Part shown: positions 38,891 through 46,403 of the stretch, piece by piece | Layout: each line of letters begins with the position of its first letter | Numbering within the stretch: position 1 is the first letter of the stretch | Source of the DNA: Defluviitaleaceae bacterium | GTDB lineage: Bacteria > Bacillota > Clostridia > Lachnospirales > WRAX01 | Length of the DNA stretch: 46,613 nt | Assembly (NCBI GenBank): GCA_009779935.1 | Contig: WRAX01000020.1 | Span: 1-46,613, forward strand | Direction of reading: 5' to 3' | Position numbers and translations under genes: made by a program | The notes under the pieces: generated by a model | Database searches by the model: none | Told to the model about the DNA's origin: nothing | The model's input: the letters and a program-made list of their open reading frames with translations, nothing else

Positions 38891-40561
38891 ATGAAAACAT
38901 CAAGGATAATCATGGTGTTACTTGCTCAAGGGGTGCTTATTTACGGACACTTTATGGGACACGGGGTGCTTACGTGGTTAGCTTTCTCCATATTTTTGAT
39001 AGCATTTTTGGTTTTAACTCACATTCACTCTCGGCATATGCGACAAGAAAAAATTTATAAGTGCAAAGAGCGGTTAGGTCTTAAAAATGCTGACAGGAAA
39101 ATGGGCGAATGGGTAAAGTTTGAAGACAACGGCTCGGAATATGTTTGTGGCGACCACCCTCACAGCAGGGATTTGGACTTATTTGGCGAAGCATCATTGT
39201 TCCAGCATATAAACGACACCAACACCTATCACGGCAAGGAAATTTTGAAACTTTTGTTTTTAACTCACAAACGGGACAAAGAAGCTGTGTTACGCCGTCA
39301 AAGGGCTATAAAGGAGATTGCCAAAAATCATAATTTTTGCGAGAATATCAAGGTCATAGGTGGTATGTCTAAAAATATATCTCATGACCCAGCAGAAATG
39401 ATTCGTTTTTTTGAAAATGGCAAAACTCTGTTTCCAAGCATTTTTGCAGGTGTTGTTGTGCGTATGTTTCCCATCATTATCGCTCTACTTGTCACTGTAA
39501 ATCTCATTATCGGCTTAAACCAGGCTTTGTTGATTTTTACAGGCATTGTAGTAATTGCGCAGGTGATGATTTTTGTATCAATTTCCAATAAAACCGAAGC
39601 AGTGCTTAAGGAGTTAGGTAAATTCGGGAGTAGCCTTGATGATTTTGGTGATATGGCAGGGCTGATTAGGCAGACGGAATTTTCCGCCGACCTTAACCGA
39701 TCGTGGCAAGCAAAACTGCCGCAAAAATGGAATTTGCGCCGCATGACATGGGCTTTAAATGCCAGAAACATAACCTTGTTAGATTTATTGTTAAATATTT
39801 TGTTTTTATGGGATGTTCATTTGGTATACGCATTAGAGAATACACGCCGCAAAGGGGCGGCGGATATGCGCACATGGCTGGAAGCTATTGGATATTTTGA
39901 AGCCATGGCGAGCGTTGCCGTTTTGCCGCAGTTAAATCCTGATTGGGCATATCCTGAAATTAGCGACAATATGTCCATCAAGGCTACAAATATCGGGCAT
40001 CCACTTATCGAGGAACACGACAGGGTCACAAATAATTTGGAGCTGGACGGCATTGCCATAATATCAGGGTCAAATATGTCGGGCAAAACAACATTTTTGC
40101 GTACAGTAGGCATTAATATGGTACTAATGTATATGGGTGCGCCTGTGTGCGCTACCAGCTTTACCGCACCATCTGCCAGCATTTGGACGTGCATGAAGCC
40201 CCCCGACAACCTAAAACAAAGCATCTCCACATTTTATGCCGAGCTTTTGAGGATAAAAAACATAATAGAAAACGACGAACCAATGCTGTTTCTTATTGAC
40301 GAAATTTTTGCAGGCACTAACTCCGAGGACAGGATTGAGGGTGCCAAACAGGTGCTTCTCAACCTAAGCAAAAGGCAGAATTTGGGGATAGTGACCACCC
40401 ACGACCTTGAAGTGTGCAAAGCTGGCGGATTTGCCAATCATCATTTTAGTGAGCATTATGTGGGCAACGAAATTCACTTTGACTTCAAAATCAAAGATGG
40501 TATAAGCACCACACGAAACGCACGTCATCTAATGAAAATGATTGGAATTGATATAAAATAA
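38891..40561 (+). CDS. Membrane-anchored MutS-like ATPase
   Basis: The 556-residue protein has two N-terminal membrane helices (about 5-43), two more near 185-235 (AGVVVRMFPIIIALLVTVNLI, ALLIFTGIVVIAQVMIFV), and a MutS-type ATPase domain with Walker A SGSNMSGKTTFL (about 400) and Walker B MLFLIDEIFAGTNS. There is no mismatch-binding domain. Such proteins are found in Bacteroidota and Bacillota with unknown roles. Position matters: it lies exactly where rnfC, usually the first rnf gene, would be. A role in assembling or reactivating the neighbouring redox complex, by analogy with KamC, is inference. Confidence 0.82.
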   Translation: MKTSRIIMVLLAQGVLIYGHFMGHGVLTWLAFSIFLIAFLVLTHIHSRHMRQEKIYKCKERLGLKNADRKMGEWVKFEDNGSEYVCGDHPHSRDLDLFGEASLFQHINDTNTYHGKEILKLLFLTHKRDKEAVLRRQRAIKEIAKNHNFCENIKVIGGMSKNISHDPAEMIRFFENGKTLFPSIFAGVVVRMFPIIIALLVTVNLIIGLNQALLIFTGIVVIAQVMIFVSISNKTEAVLKELGKFGSSLDDFGDMAGLIRQTEFSADLNRSWQAKLPQKWNLRRMTWALNARNITLLDLLLNILFLWDVHLVYALENTRRKGAADMRTWLEAIGYFEAMASVAVLPQLNPDWAYPEISDNMSIKATNIGHPLIEEHDRVTNNLELDGIAIISGSNMSGKTTFLRTVGINMVLMYMGAPVCATSFTAPSASIWTCMKPPDNLKQSISTFYAELLRIKNIIENDEPMLFLIDEIFAGTNSEDRIEGAKQVLLNLSKRQNLGIVTTHDLEVCKAGGFANHHFSEHYVGNEIHFDFKIKDGISTTRNARHLMKMIGIDIK

Positions 40562-40581
40562 TTTTGAAATGAGGTGAAGTA

Positions 40582-41499
40582 ATGGCAGAAAATGTTGCAA
40601 ACCCAAGCCGCCCCACGCAGGCTATGGTGTTCGTGCTGATTGCGCTACTCCCCGCAGCAGGGCTTGGTGTGTACTTCTTTGGCTTGCAGGCACTTTTGAT
40701 CATTTTGGTAACGGTGACAAGTTGTGTAGCCTTTGAAGCCATATATCAAAAGTTCGCCAAAAAACCTATAACTATCACGGATTTAAGTGCTGTGACAACA
40801 GGGCTTCTGATGGCTATGGTTATGCCTCCCGCCATCCCTTTGTGGATGCCTGTGGTTGGTGCCTTTGTAGCCATTATAATTGTTAAGCAGCTCTTTGGTG
40901 GGCTTGGCAAAAACTTTCTTAATCCTGCGTTGGCCGGATGGGGCTTTTTGGCAGTGTCCTATTCGTCTGCTATGCTTGAAAGCTACACTTATCCCTTAGC
41001 GGGTTGGCTTAACTCAGGCGAACTTGCATCGGCAACGCCCCTTTATCGCCTAAACACTATGGGTGTGCCACCTGTAATCGAAGACTACATAGTAGCACTT
41101 TTTGGCAATGTGCCTGGTGCAATTGGCACAACTGCCACTATTGCCCTTGTGCTTGGCGGCCTGTTTCTCTTGGTTACCAAAACAATCTCATGGCATATCC
41201 CTGTCAGCTTCATCGCTACAGTCTTTGGGTTAACCTTCATAATGGGAGAATATGCAAGTTATCAACTTATAATTGGTGGGTTGATGTTGGGGGCAATTTT
41301 CATGGCAACCGACCCCGCCACTTCGCCGAAGGCATGGTACGGCAAGCTCATCTTTGGCGTAGGTTGTGGCGTTTTGGTGGCACTTATCCGTTTATTCGGC
41401 GGCTATGCCGAAGGCATGGCATTTGCGATTTTGCTAATGAACTTGGCTGTACCGCTTATTGATAGAATTAAAGGATTTAAAAGGAGGCGAGCAATTTGA
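40582..41499 (+). CDS. rnfD: Rnf complex subunit RnfD
   Basis: The 305-residue integral membrane subunit has the covalent-FMN motif SATP (Ser150-Pro153, Thr152 attachment) in NSGELASATPLYRLN. The family segment GKNFLNPALAGWGFLA and the late FMATDPATSPKAWYGKLIFG precede the last helices. It would pass electrons through the membrane to or from RnfG. GAGGTGA precedes the ATG. It opens the rnf set here; the usual rnfC is missing ahead of it. Confidence 0.94.
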   Translation: MAENVANPSRPTQAMVFVLIALLPAAGLGVYFFGLQALLIILVTVTSCVAFEAIYQKFAKKPITITDLSAVTTGLLMAMVMPPAIPLWMPVVGAFVAIIIVKQLFGGLGKNFLNPALAGWGFLAVSYSSAMLESYTYPLAGWLNSGELASATPLYRLNTMGVPPVIEDYIVALFGNVPGAIGTTATIALVLGGLFLLVTKTISWHIPVSFIATVFGLTFIMGEYASYQLIIGGLMLGAIFMATDPATSPKAWYGKLIFGVGCGVLVALIRLFGGYAEGMAFAILLMNLAVPLIDRIKGFKRRRAI

Positions 41500-42566
41500 A
41501 AAAGGAAATTATAATACCCACAATTGCAATTACCCTGTTTGCTACGCTGGCAGCGGTGCTTTTAGGCTTTACGTTTTCCGTAACCGAAGGACCCATCGCC
41601 GAACGCCGTGCCCAAGCCGCCGCCGCCGCTTTAGAGGCTTTACTGCCCGGCTCTTATCGTGTGGAATACACCAATATCAATATCTCAGGCAACAGCTTAA
41701 CTCGAATTGACACAAGCTTTGACGAAGACGGCAACCTTATAGGCCATGCCCTTTCTGCTATGACCTCGGGTTATGGCGGAGCAATTAACATGATGGTAGC
41801 CTTTAACCCTCAGGGCTATATCCAAGGCTTGCAAGTATTAAGTCACTCCGAAACTCCGGGAATCGGCGCAATTATAGCCGAAGATTGGTTTAGTGATGCT
41901 TTTGTGGGGCGCATTGGAATTTTAGTTTCTGCCCGCCGGGCCACAAGCCCACAAGAAATCGATGCAGCGTCAGGGGCCACAATTTCTACTAATGCAATTT
42001 TACGTGCTGTAAACGACGCAACAACTTATTTAGGCTTCGCTAGTGCAGGTGCGCCACTTAGTCCCGCTGTGCCGCCTACATACCCCGCTATCGCAGACCT
42101 TATCCCAGGCACACGCTTTACGGAATTTAATCACGTAAACAGCTTTGCTCTTGATTGGATGGTAGGTGCTTTTGACGAAACGGGCAACTTGCTTGGTTAC
42201 GTATTTTTCACTTCTGGGCGGGGTTGGCATGGACCTATTGAAATGGCCTTGGTTACTGACATTCATGGCACTATTCAAGATTTGCGAGTTATTCACCATA
42301 CAGAAGCTTGGTCTTTTGGAGCTAGATTTATTGACGCACCAAACTTCAACCAGCAGTTTGTTGGCTTAAATTTTGACGAGCGGGTAGAGCATATCAATGT
42401 TGACACTGTATCTTTTGCCACGGTTTCTACGGATTCTATTTTGCGTGCTATAAATGACGCAGCTCACTACTTTAACCGCAATCATCGCGCCCCCATTACC
42501 TATGTCCAAGGGCAGATTTATGCAATTTTAGACGATGACGAGGAGGAGTCCGATGAAGAAAACTGA
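41496..42566 (+). CDS. rnfG: RnfG-like subunit with two tandem FMN-binding domains
   Basis: At 356 residues the protein is almost twice the normal RnfG size (about 200). One N-terminal helix (IPTIAITLFATLAAVLLGFTF) anchors it. The first FMN domain (about 70-180) has SHSETPGIGAII and the covalent motif SGATIST (Thr162). The second (about 215-330) repeats the plan with HHTEAWSFGARF and SFATVST (Thr309), Gly replaced by Phe. It ends in an acidic tail (DDDEEESDEEN). The TTG start follows AAAGGAGGCGAG and overlaps rnfD. No ApbE flavin transferase is in the window. Confidence 0.88.
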   Translation: MKKEIIIPTIAITLFATLAAVLLGFTFSVTEGPIAERRAQAAAAALEALLPGSYRVEYTNINISGNSLTRIDTSFDEDGNLIGHALSAMTSGYGGAINMMVAFNPQGYIQGLQVLSHSETPGIGAIIAEDWFSDAFVGRIGILVSARRATSPQEIDAASGATISTNAILRAVNDATTYLGFASAGAPLSPAVPPTYPAIADLIPGTRFTEFNHVNSFALDWMVGAFDETGNLLGYVFFTSGRGWHGPIEMALVTDIHGTIQDLRVIHHTEAWSFGARFIDAPNFNQQFVGLNFDERVEHINVDTVSFATVSTDSILRAINDAAHYFNRNHRAPITYVQGQIYAILDDDEEESDEEN

Positions 42567-43254
42567 TTTTTCCCTCGTGCGCAAAGGGATTCTTGATGAT
42601 AATCCTGTTTATTCCCATGCTCTTGCTCTTTGTCCTGTGCTTGCGGTTACTGTCACCGCAATAAACGGTCTTGGCATGGGGCTTGCAACACTAGCTGTTA
42701 TGCTTGCGTCATGTCTGTTGGTTTCGCTTTTGCGCAAGGTAATACCAAGTCAAGTTCGTATCCCGATTTTAATTTTGATTTGCGCAAGCTTTGCTACTGT
42801 GGTGCGTTTTGCGCTTCAAGCCTATTTTCCAGCGCTTGACGATGCCTTGGGTATTTTCATTGCTCTCATCGCCGTAAACTGCATCATAATGGCAAGGATG
42901 GAGTCCTTCGCTATGAAAAACTCCCCACTGAACACAACTTTTGATGCCATAGGTATGGGGCTTGGTTTTACCTTGGCACTATTTTTGATTGGGTTTGTGC
43001 GGGAGCTGTTGGGGTCTGGCACAATCCTCGGAGGACTTATAACCTTGCCCGAAGCTTTCCCAAGAACTGCTGTAATGACCTTGCCGCCAGGTGGATTTTT
43101 CGTGTTAGGCTTCTTGATATTCGGTTTTGTAAAATTCCGTAACAGATTCCTTTCGGGTGACAGTAAAAAGCCGCCAGTTAAGCCAAAAGGCGGCTGTGCC
43201 TCAAAAGCTTGCACTATGGACTGTGGTGAAGGAGGTGCACCATGCAACAGCTAA
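42553..43254 (+). CDS. rnfE: Rnf complex subunit RnfE with Cys-rich C-terminal tail
   Basis: The 233-residue membrane protein is homologous to RnfA and NqrD: FSLVRKGILDDNPVYSHALALCPVLAVTVTAINGLGMG, the inner Cys in VNCIIMARMESFAMKNSP, and FVRELLGSGTI. After the last helix a soluble tail contains GGCASKACTMDCGEGGAPC, four Cys in 18 residues, which normal RnfE proteins do not have. It might bind an additional iron-sulfur cluster or zinc. The ATG at 42553 follows GAGGAGG and lies inside rnfG. Confidence 0.9.
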   Translation: MKKTDFSLVRKGILDDNPVYSHALALCPVLAVTVTAINGLGMGLATLAVMLASCLLVSLLRKVIPSQVRIPILILICASFATVVRFALQAYFPALDDALGIFIALIAVNCIIMARMESFAMKNSPLNTTFDAIGMGLGFTLALFLIGFVRELLGSGTILGGLITLPEAFPRTAVMTLPPGGFFVLGFLIFGFVKFRNRFLSGDSKKPPVKPKGGCASKACTMDCGEGGAPCNS

Positions 43255-43826
43255 TCTTGATATTCTTAGGTGCCGCATTGGTCAATAATGTTGTCTTGTC
43301 CCGCTCTTTGGGCATTTGTCCTTTTATCGGAGTTTCAAAGCAACTTAAACCTTCGGTAGGAATGGGTGCGGCGGTAACGGTTGTTTTGACCATCTCCGCC
43401 GCCGCCACATTCGCTTTGTACAATTTCGTTTTAGAGCCCCTAAACATCACATTTTTATATATCATTGTCTTTATATTCGTCATAGCAGGGCTTGTGCAGC
43501 TTGTTGAAATGGTATTAAAAAAATACAGCCAGCCATTGTATAAATCACTAGGCATCTACTTGCCACTAATCACTACCAACTGTGCTGTACTAGGTATAGT
43601 AATGCTCAATGTTTCTATGTATTCAGATAGTTTGCTTACAAGTATCATACACGCCTTTGGAAGTGGTGCTGGCTTCACCCTCGCCCTCGTTCTCTTTGCG
43701 GGAATTCGTGAACGCATGGACGCAAACAAAGGTGTACCAGAATCACTAAGAGGCCTACCCATCACAATGATTGTAGCAGGCCTTATGTCGATTGCATTTT
43801 TTGGATTTGCGGGGATGATAATATGA
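43242..43826 (+). CDS. rnfA: Rnf complex subunit RnfA
   Basis: The 194-residue membrane subunit shows VNNVVLSRSLGICPFIGVSKQ with its conserved Cys, the second TTNCAVLGIVMLN Cys and GIRERMDANKGVPESLRGLPI. The two conserved Cys of RnfA together with those of RnfE bind an iron centre in the membrane core in known Rnf/Nqr. GGAGGTG precedes the ATG; it overlaps rnfE by 13 bases and rnfB by 4. Confidence 0.94.
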   Translation: MQQLILIFLGAALVNNVVLSRSLGICPFIGVSKQLKPSVGMGAAVTVVLTISAAATFALYNFVLEPLNITFLYIIVFIFVIAGLVQLVEMVLKKYSQPLYKSLGIYLPLITTNCAVLGIVMLNVSMYSDSLLTSIIHAFGSGAGFTLALVLFAGIRERMDANKGVPESLRGLPITMIVAGLMSIAFFGFAGMII

Positions 43827-44098
43827 ATATAATTTTAATTTCAGCGGCTGTTGTTGGTAGCTTGGGTCTGTTTTTTGGACTAATAATCAGCATTGCTGGC
43901 ATAAAACTTAAAGTGGGCGAAGACCCCACACTAACCGCTATAAAAGCCCTAATGCCGGGCGCAAACTGTGGTGCGTGCGGTCTACCTGGCTGTGCAGCCT
44001 TCGCCGAAGCCGTTTTTGAAGGCAAGGTTCAGGCTGATGGCTGTCCTGTTGGTCGCCGCCAAAACCTTGCTCAAAAAATTGCAGATACCATGGCATGA
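43823..44098 (+). CDS. rnfB: Mini-RnfB: membrane anchor plus one [4Fe-4S] domain
   Basis: The 91-residue product has an N-terminal helix (IILISAAVVGSLGLFFGLII) and the RnfB-type four-Cys domain CGACGLPGC...C (Cys49, 52, 57, 74). Normal RnfB continues with at least two ferredoxin-type [4Fe-4S] modules that accept electrons from ferredoxin, for more than 250 residues. Here it ends with TGA at 44096-44098, and a terminator follows 33 bases later. No ferredoxin domain is found in any frame downstream, so the truncation is not a frameshift. Confidence 0.88.
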   Translation: MNIILISAAVVGSLGLFFGLIISIAGIKLKVGEDPTLTAIKALMPGANCGACGLPGCAAFAEAVFEGKVQADGCPVGRRQNLAQKIADTMA

Positions 44099-44131
44099 TT
44101 GCATCATCTGTTTAAAAATATTGAAAAGCAG

Positions 44132-44165
44132 AAAAAGGAATGTTAAAAGCCGACATTCCTTTTTC
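44132..44165 (+). terminator. Terminator at the end of the nrf-rnf island
   Basis: AAAAAGGAATGT pairs with ACATTCCTTTTT around a nine-base loop, with a T-run. It confirms that the operon ends at mini-rnfB. Confidence 0.88.
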
Positions 44166-44559
44166 AATTTATATCGAAATTTTTAACCGAGCACCTTCGC
44201 CAAATCAGCTTCGGGGGGCGGAAATGGGTGCTATGCTAAGCTTGTCAATCAATATACTTAGTACGTTTGGTGATACAGAGGCGGCGGACTCATCATTGCG
44301 TGCATCGTTGGCACGCACAACCATCAACTGCTTTTTCCAAATTGGACTATAGTCAATAAAGTAGACACAATTTCGTAAAATAACTCATCATTCGCCACCA
44401 AATCCCTTCTCCCTCTCAATGATGATGGTACGCCTGATGAAAGTAACTGTTTTTTATGGAAAACAAAATATTTTTCAAAGTTGAATCTTTTTCGTCTTCG
44501 TTCAGACTTATATATCGAAGTCGGTTTCAAAAATATAAGCTGAACGGAGGTGAGTGCGT
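44166..44559. other. Gene-poor stretch with an isolated IS3-family left end
   Basis: No gene is recognised in these 394 bases. At 44343-44368 TGGACTATAGTCAATAAAGT followed by AGACAC is an IS150-group left end not followed by any transposase. The same first 16 bases recur at 46185-46200. From about 44370 the sequence is AT-rich and leads to the GGAGGTGAG binding site of the sigma gene; a promoter for that gene is not obvious. Confidence 0.55.
44343..44368 (+). mobile_element. Solo IS3-family (IS150-group) left terminal repeat
   Basis: The TGGACT...AAAGTAGACAC pattern is typical of the left end of IS150-group elements. Only the end remains. Matching ends lie at 45933-45957 and 46185-46200, bracketing the sigma-factor region. 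Confidence 0.55.
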
Positions 44560-45830
44560 ATGAGCAATGAATTTTCTGCGGAGTTTCAAAACCTCTGCTT
44601 ACCGCATTTGAATATGTTGAAAAGATATTTGTTCCATAAAATATCGAACCATTCTGACGCAGAGGATGTTTTACAGGACGTTCTTTTGGCAGCTTATAAA
44701 GGATTTGCCAAGCTGAAAAACAAGGACGTTTTCAAAAGCTGGATTATTGTAATAGCCTCACGCAAATGCGTGGACTATTACAAGGCAAAAGCTAAAAAAT
44801 TGGAAATTCCTCTTGATGAAATCAGCGAAGTGCCGGTTGACAACACGGTATTGAAACGGCGATACTCGTCAACGACACGCTTGATTTGTTGCGCGATAAA
44901 GACAAACAAGTGCTGTATTTATTTTACATCAGGGGGTACAACCAAAAAGACATTGCCTTGAAACTGAATATCCCGCTTGGTACTGTAAAAAGCCGTATCA
45001 GTACAGCTAAGGAAAACTTCAAAGCCCTGTACCCTCACCCTCCACAGACAAAAAAAGGAGAAATTACCATGAGTTCAAAAAACAGAATGTTCCCAAAGGT
45101 TATGCCTGAATTAAAAATTGTAAAAGCAAATGAACCACCCTTTAAGGTAAAGTACGAAGAAATATCGGGCTGGTTGTTGATTCCAAGGGTCGGAGAAAAA
45201 TCAAGTTTTGCTTTTTATGATGACCCCGACAAACGACTGACAGGCGTTAATAAAATGGAGTGCGTCAGAGAAGCCGTGGTACATGGAATCCCCTGCGTCC
45301 AAGTTGATGTCGAGGAAACCGAGGGCGAGAAAACCACAAAGCACACCAAATTTATGCGCCTTACCGAAACTCACGCTTCTTATGTTGCCGAAATGAGGGT
45401 TAAAGACAATTCGTTTTACTTCGGTTCATTCTATGACGATGAATGGTTGTTGCGTTACGAGGTAGGCGAAAACAACATCGGCAGGGAAATTCATCAAGAA
45501 GCAAAAGGGGTTGCAGTATTAAACAGCGACGACACTATTATAGTCAGCAAAGAGGAATGTGCCGATATTATGGGCAGATACAACGTACAAGTCGGCTCAC
45601 GCTCTTTTGACACCGTTGCAATTCTTGAAATCTGCGAAGGCATCATGATCATCTTGTACGTTGACCAGAACGGGCGCACGGTTCTTTTCCGGCGGTATAA
45701 CCGCTTCAACTGGAAAACAGACCGATATAAGGAGTTGTGGACAGAAAAACTGCCGGACAGCGAAGTGCTTATCGTAAACGATGATAAATATATTCATTGG
45801 TACGATTGCATTAGCGATTATGTGCTGTAA
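44560..45830 (+). pseudogene. ECF sigma factor with long C-terminal domain, frameshifted
   Basis: Reading frame one (44560 to about 44860) encodes sigma-70 region 2: HLNMLKRYLFHKISNHSDAEDVLQDVLLAAYKGF and IVIASRKCVDYYKAKAKK. After VDNTV a one-base shift near 44860 is required to continue as ETAILVNDTLDLLRDKDKQV, then region 4 (IRGYNQKDIALKLNIPLGTVKSRI). The second frame continues through KKGEITMSSKN to 45830, giving a 245-residue extension of unknown type (KVKYEEISGWLLIPR, WLLRYEVGENNIG). The extension also has its own ATG at 45069 with AAAGGAG, so it may still be made alone. Confidence 0.72.
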
Positions 45831-45848
45831 AAAGTTCACCACCACAGA

Positions 45849-45884
45849 AAGAACGGCTACCCATTATGAGTAGCCGTTCTTCAT
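45849..45884 (+). terminator. Terminator after the sigma-factor region
   Basis: AAGAACGGCTAC pairs with GTAGCCGTTCTT around a nine-base loop, 15 bases after the stop codon. Confidence 0.85.
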
Positions 45885-45932
45885 ACATTATCCGTTTTGT
45901 TGGCTGCCTTATCGTAATTTGTTGTAGTGTTC

Positions 45933-46194
45933 TGGTGCTACACTAAAAAGTAGACACAAAACCAAAAATCCTATATCATTAAACTATACACAAAAGGAGC
46001 TGAGTTTTCATGTCTACAAAACCCCTAAATACGATGAAGACTTCAAGAAATCAATCGCATCCCTGCACCAAAACGGCAAAAGTCAAAGTGATATGCATGA
46101 ACGTTGTGCGAAGCGCAACGGCCGGCCTGGCGTGGCAATATCTACAATAGGAAAATGGATTAAAATCTATTCCGAGGTTAAAATTGGACTATAG
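45933..46194 (+). mobile_element. IS3-family remnant: left end plus N-terminal OrfA fragment
   Basis: Left end TGGTGCTACACTAAAAAGTA at 45933 leads to AAAAGGAGC and ATG 46010. After a one-base shift the frame reads KYDEDFKKSIASLHQNGKSQSDM, RNGRPGVAISTIGKWIKIYS and stops at 46194. This is the first 55-60 residues of an IS150-group OrfA transposase (helix-turn-helix part). The catalytic OrfB is absent. Another left-end fragment (46185-46200) abuts it. Confidence 0.7.
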
Positions 46195-46403
46195 TCAATA
46201 ATAACGTCATTTGTCAAGGGGGTAAATAATGCAAATTTTTTCTGACGGATTTTTCAAGCTGTGTTAGTCGGTTGTCGTGTGCGCAGCAACCGATTTTTAT
46301 TTTCAAAAAAAGTTACATGAAAGTTACATAACTGATATTTGAATAATACATTCGCCGTTTATTATTGTCTTGCAAGCAAAACATATCACGGAGGAATGTA
46401 AAA
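46195..46403 (+). other. pstS upstream region with short ORF and hairpin
   Basis: A 12-codon ORF (46229-46267, MQIFSDGFFKLC) has AAGGGGG before it. It is followed by a hairpin TCGGTTG/CAACCGA with ATTTTTATTTT (46267-46300), a terminator ahead of the Pho box. It may be the tail of the IS-derived region or a leader peptide. No other gene is visible here. Confidence 0.4.
46302..46329 (+). promoter_or_regulatory. Pho box (PhoP/PhoB-type direct repeats) upstream of pstS
   Basis: TTACAT occurs at 46313-46318 and 46324-46329 with the 11-bp period of PhoP/PhoB sites. A weaker TTCAAA lies one period upstream (46302-46307). Such repeats bind the phosphate-starvation response regulator. Confidence 0.7.

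Noticed and set aside
40582-44098. Na+-translocating NADH:quinone reductase (Nqr) instead of Rnf
   Set aside because: No NqrA or NqrF; order D-G-E-A-B and the RnfB-type four-Cys domain identify Rnf.
44855-44890. Programmed frameshift in the ECF sigma gene
   Set aside because: No slippery heptamer, pseudoknot or internal Shine-Dalgarno is visible at the shift point; mutation or error is simpler.
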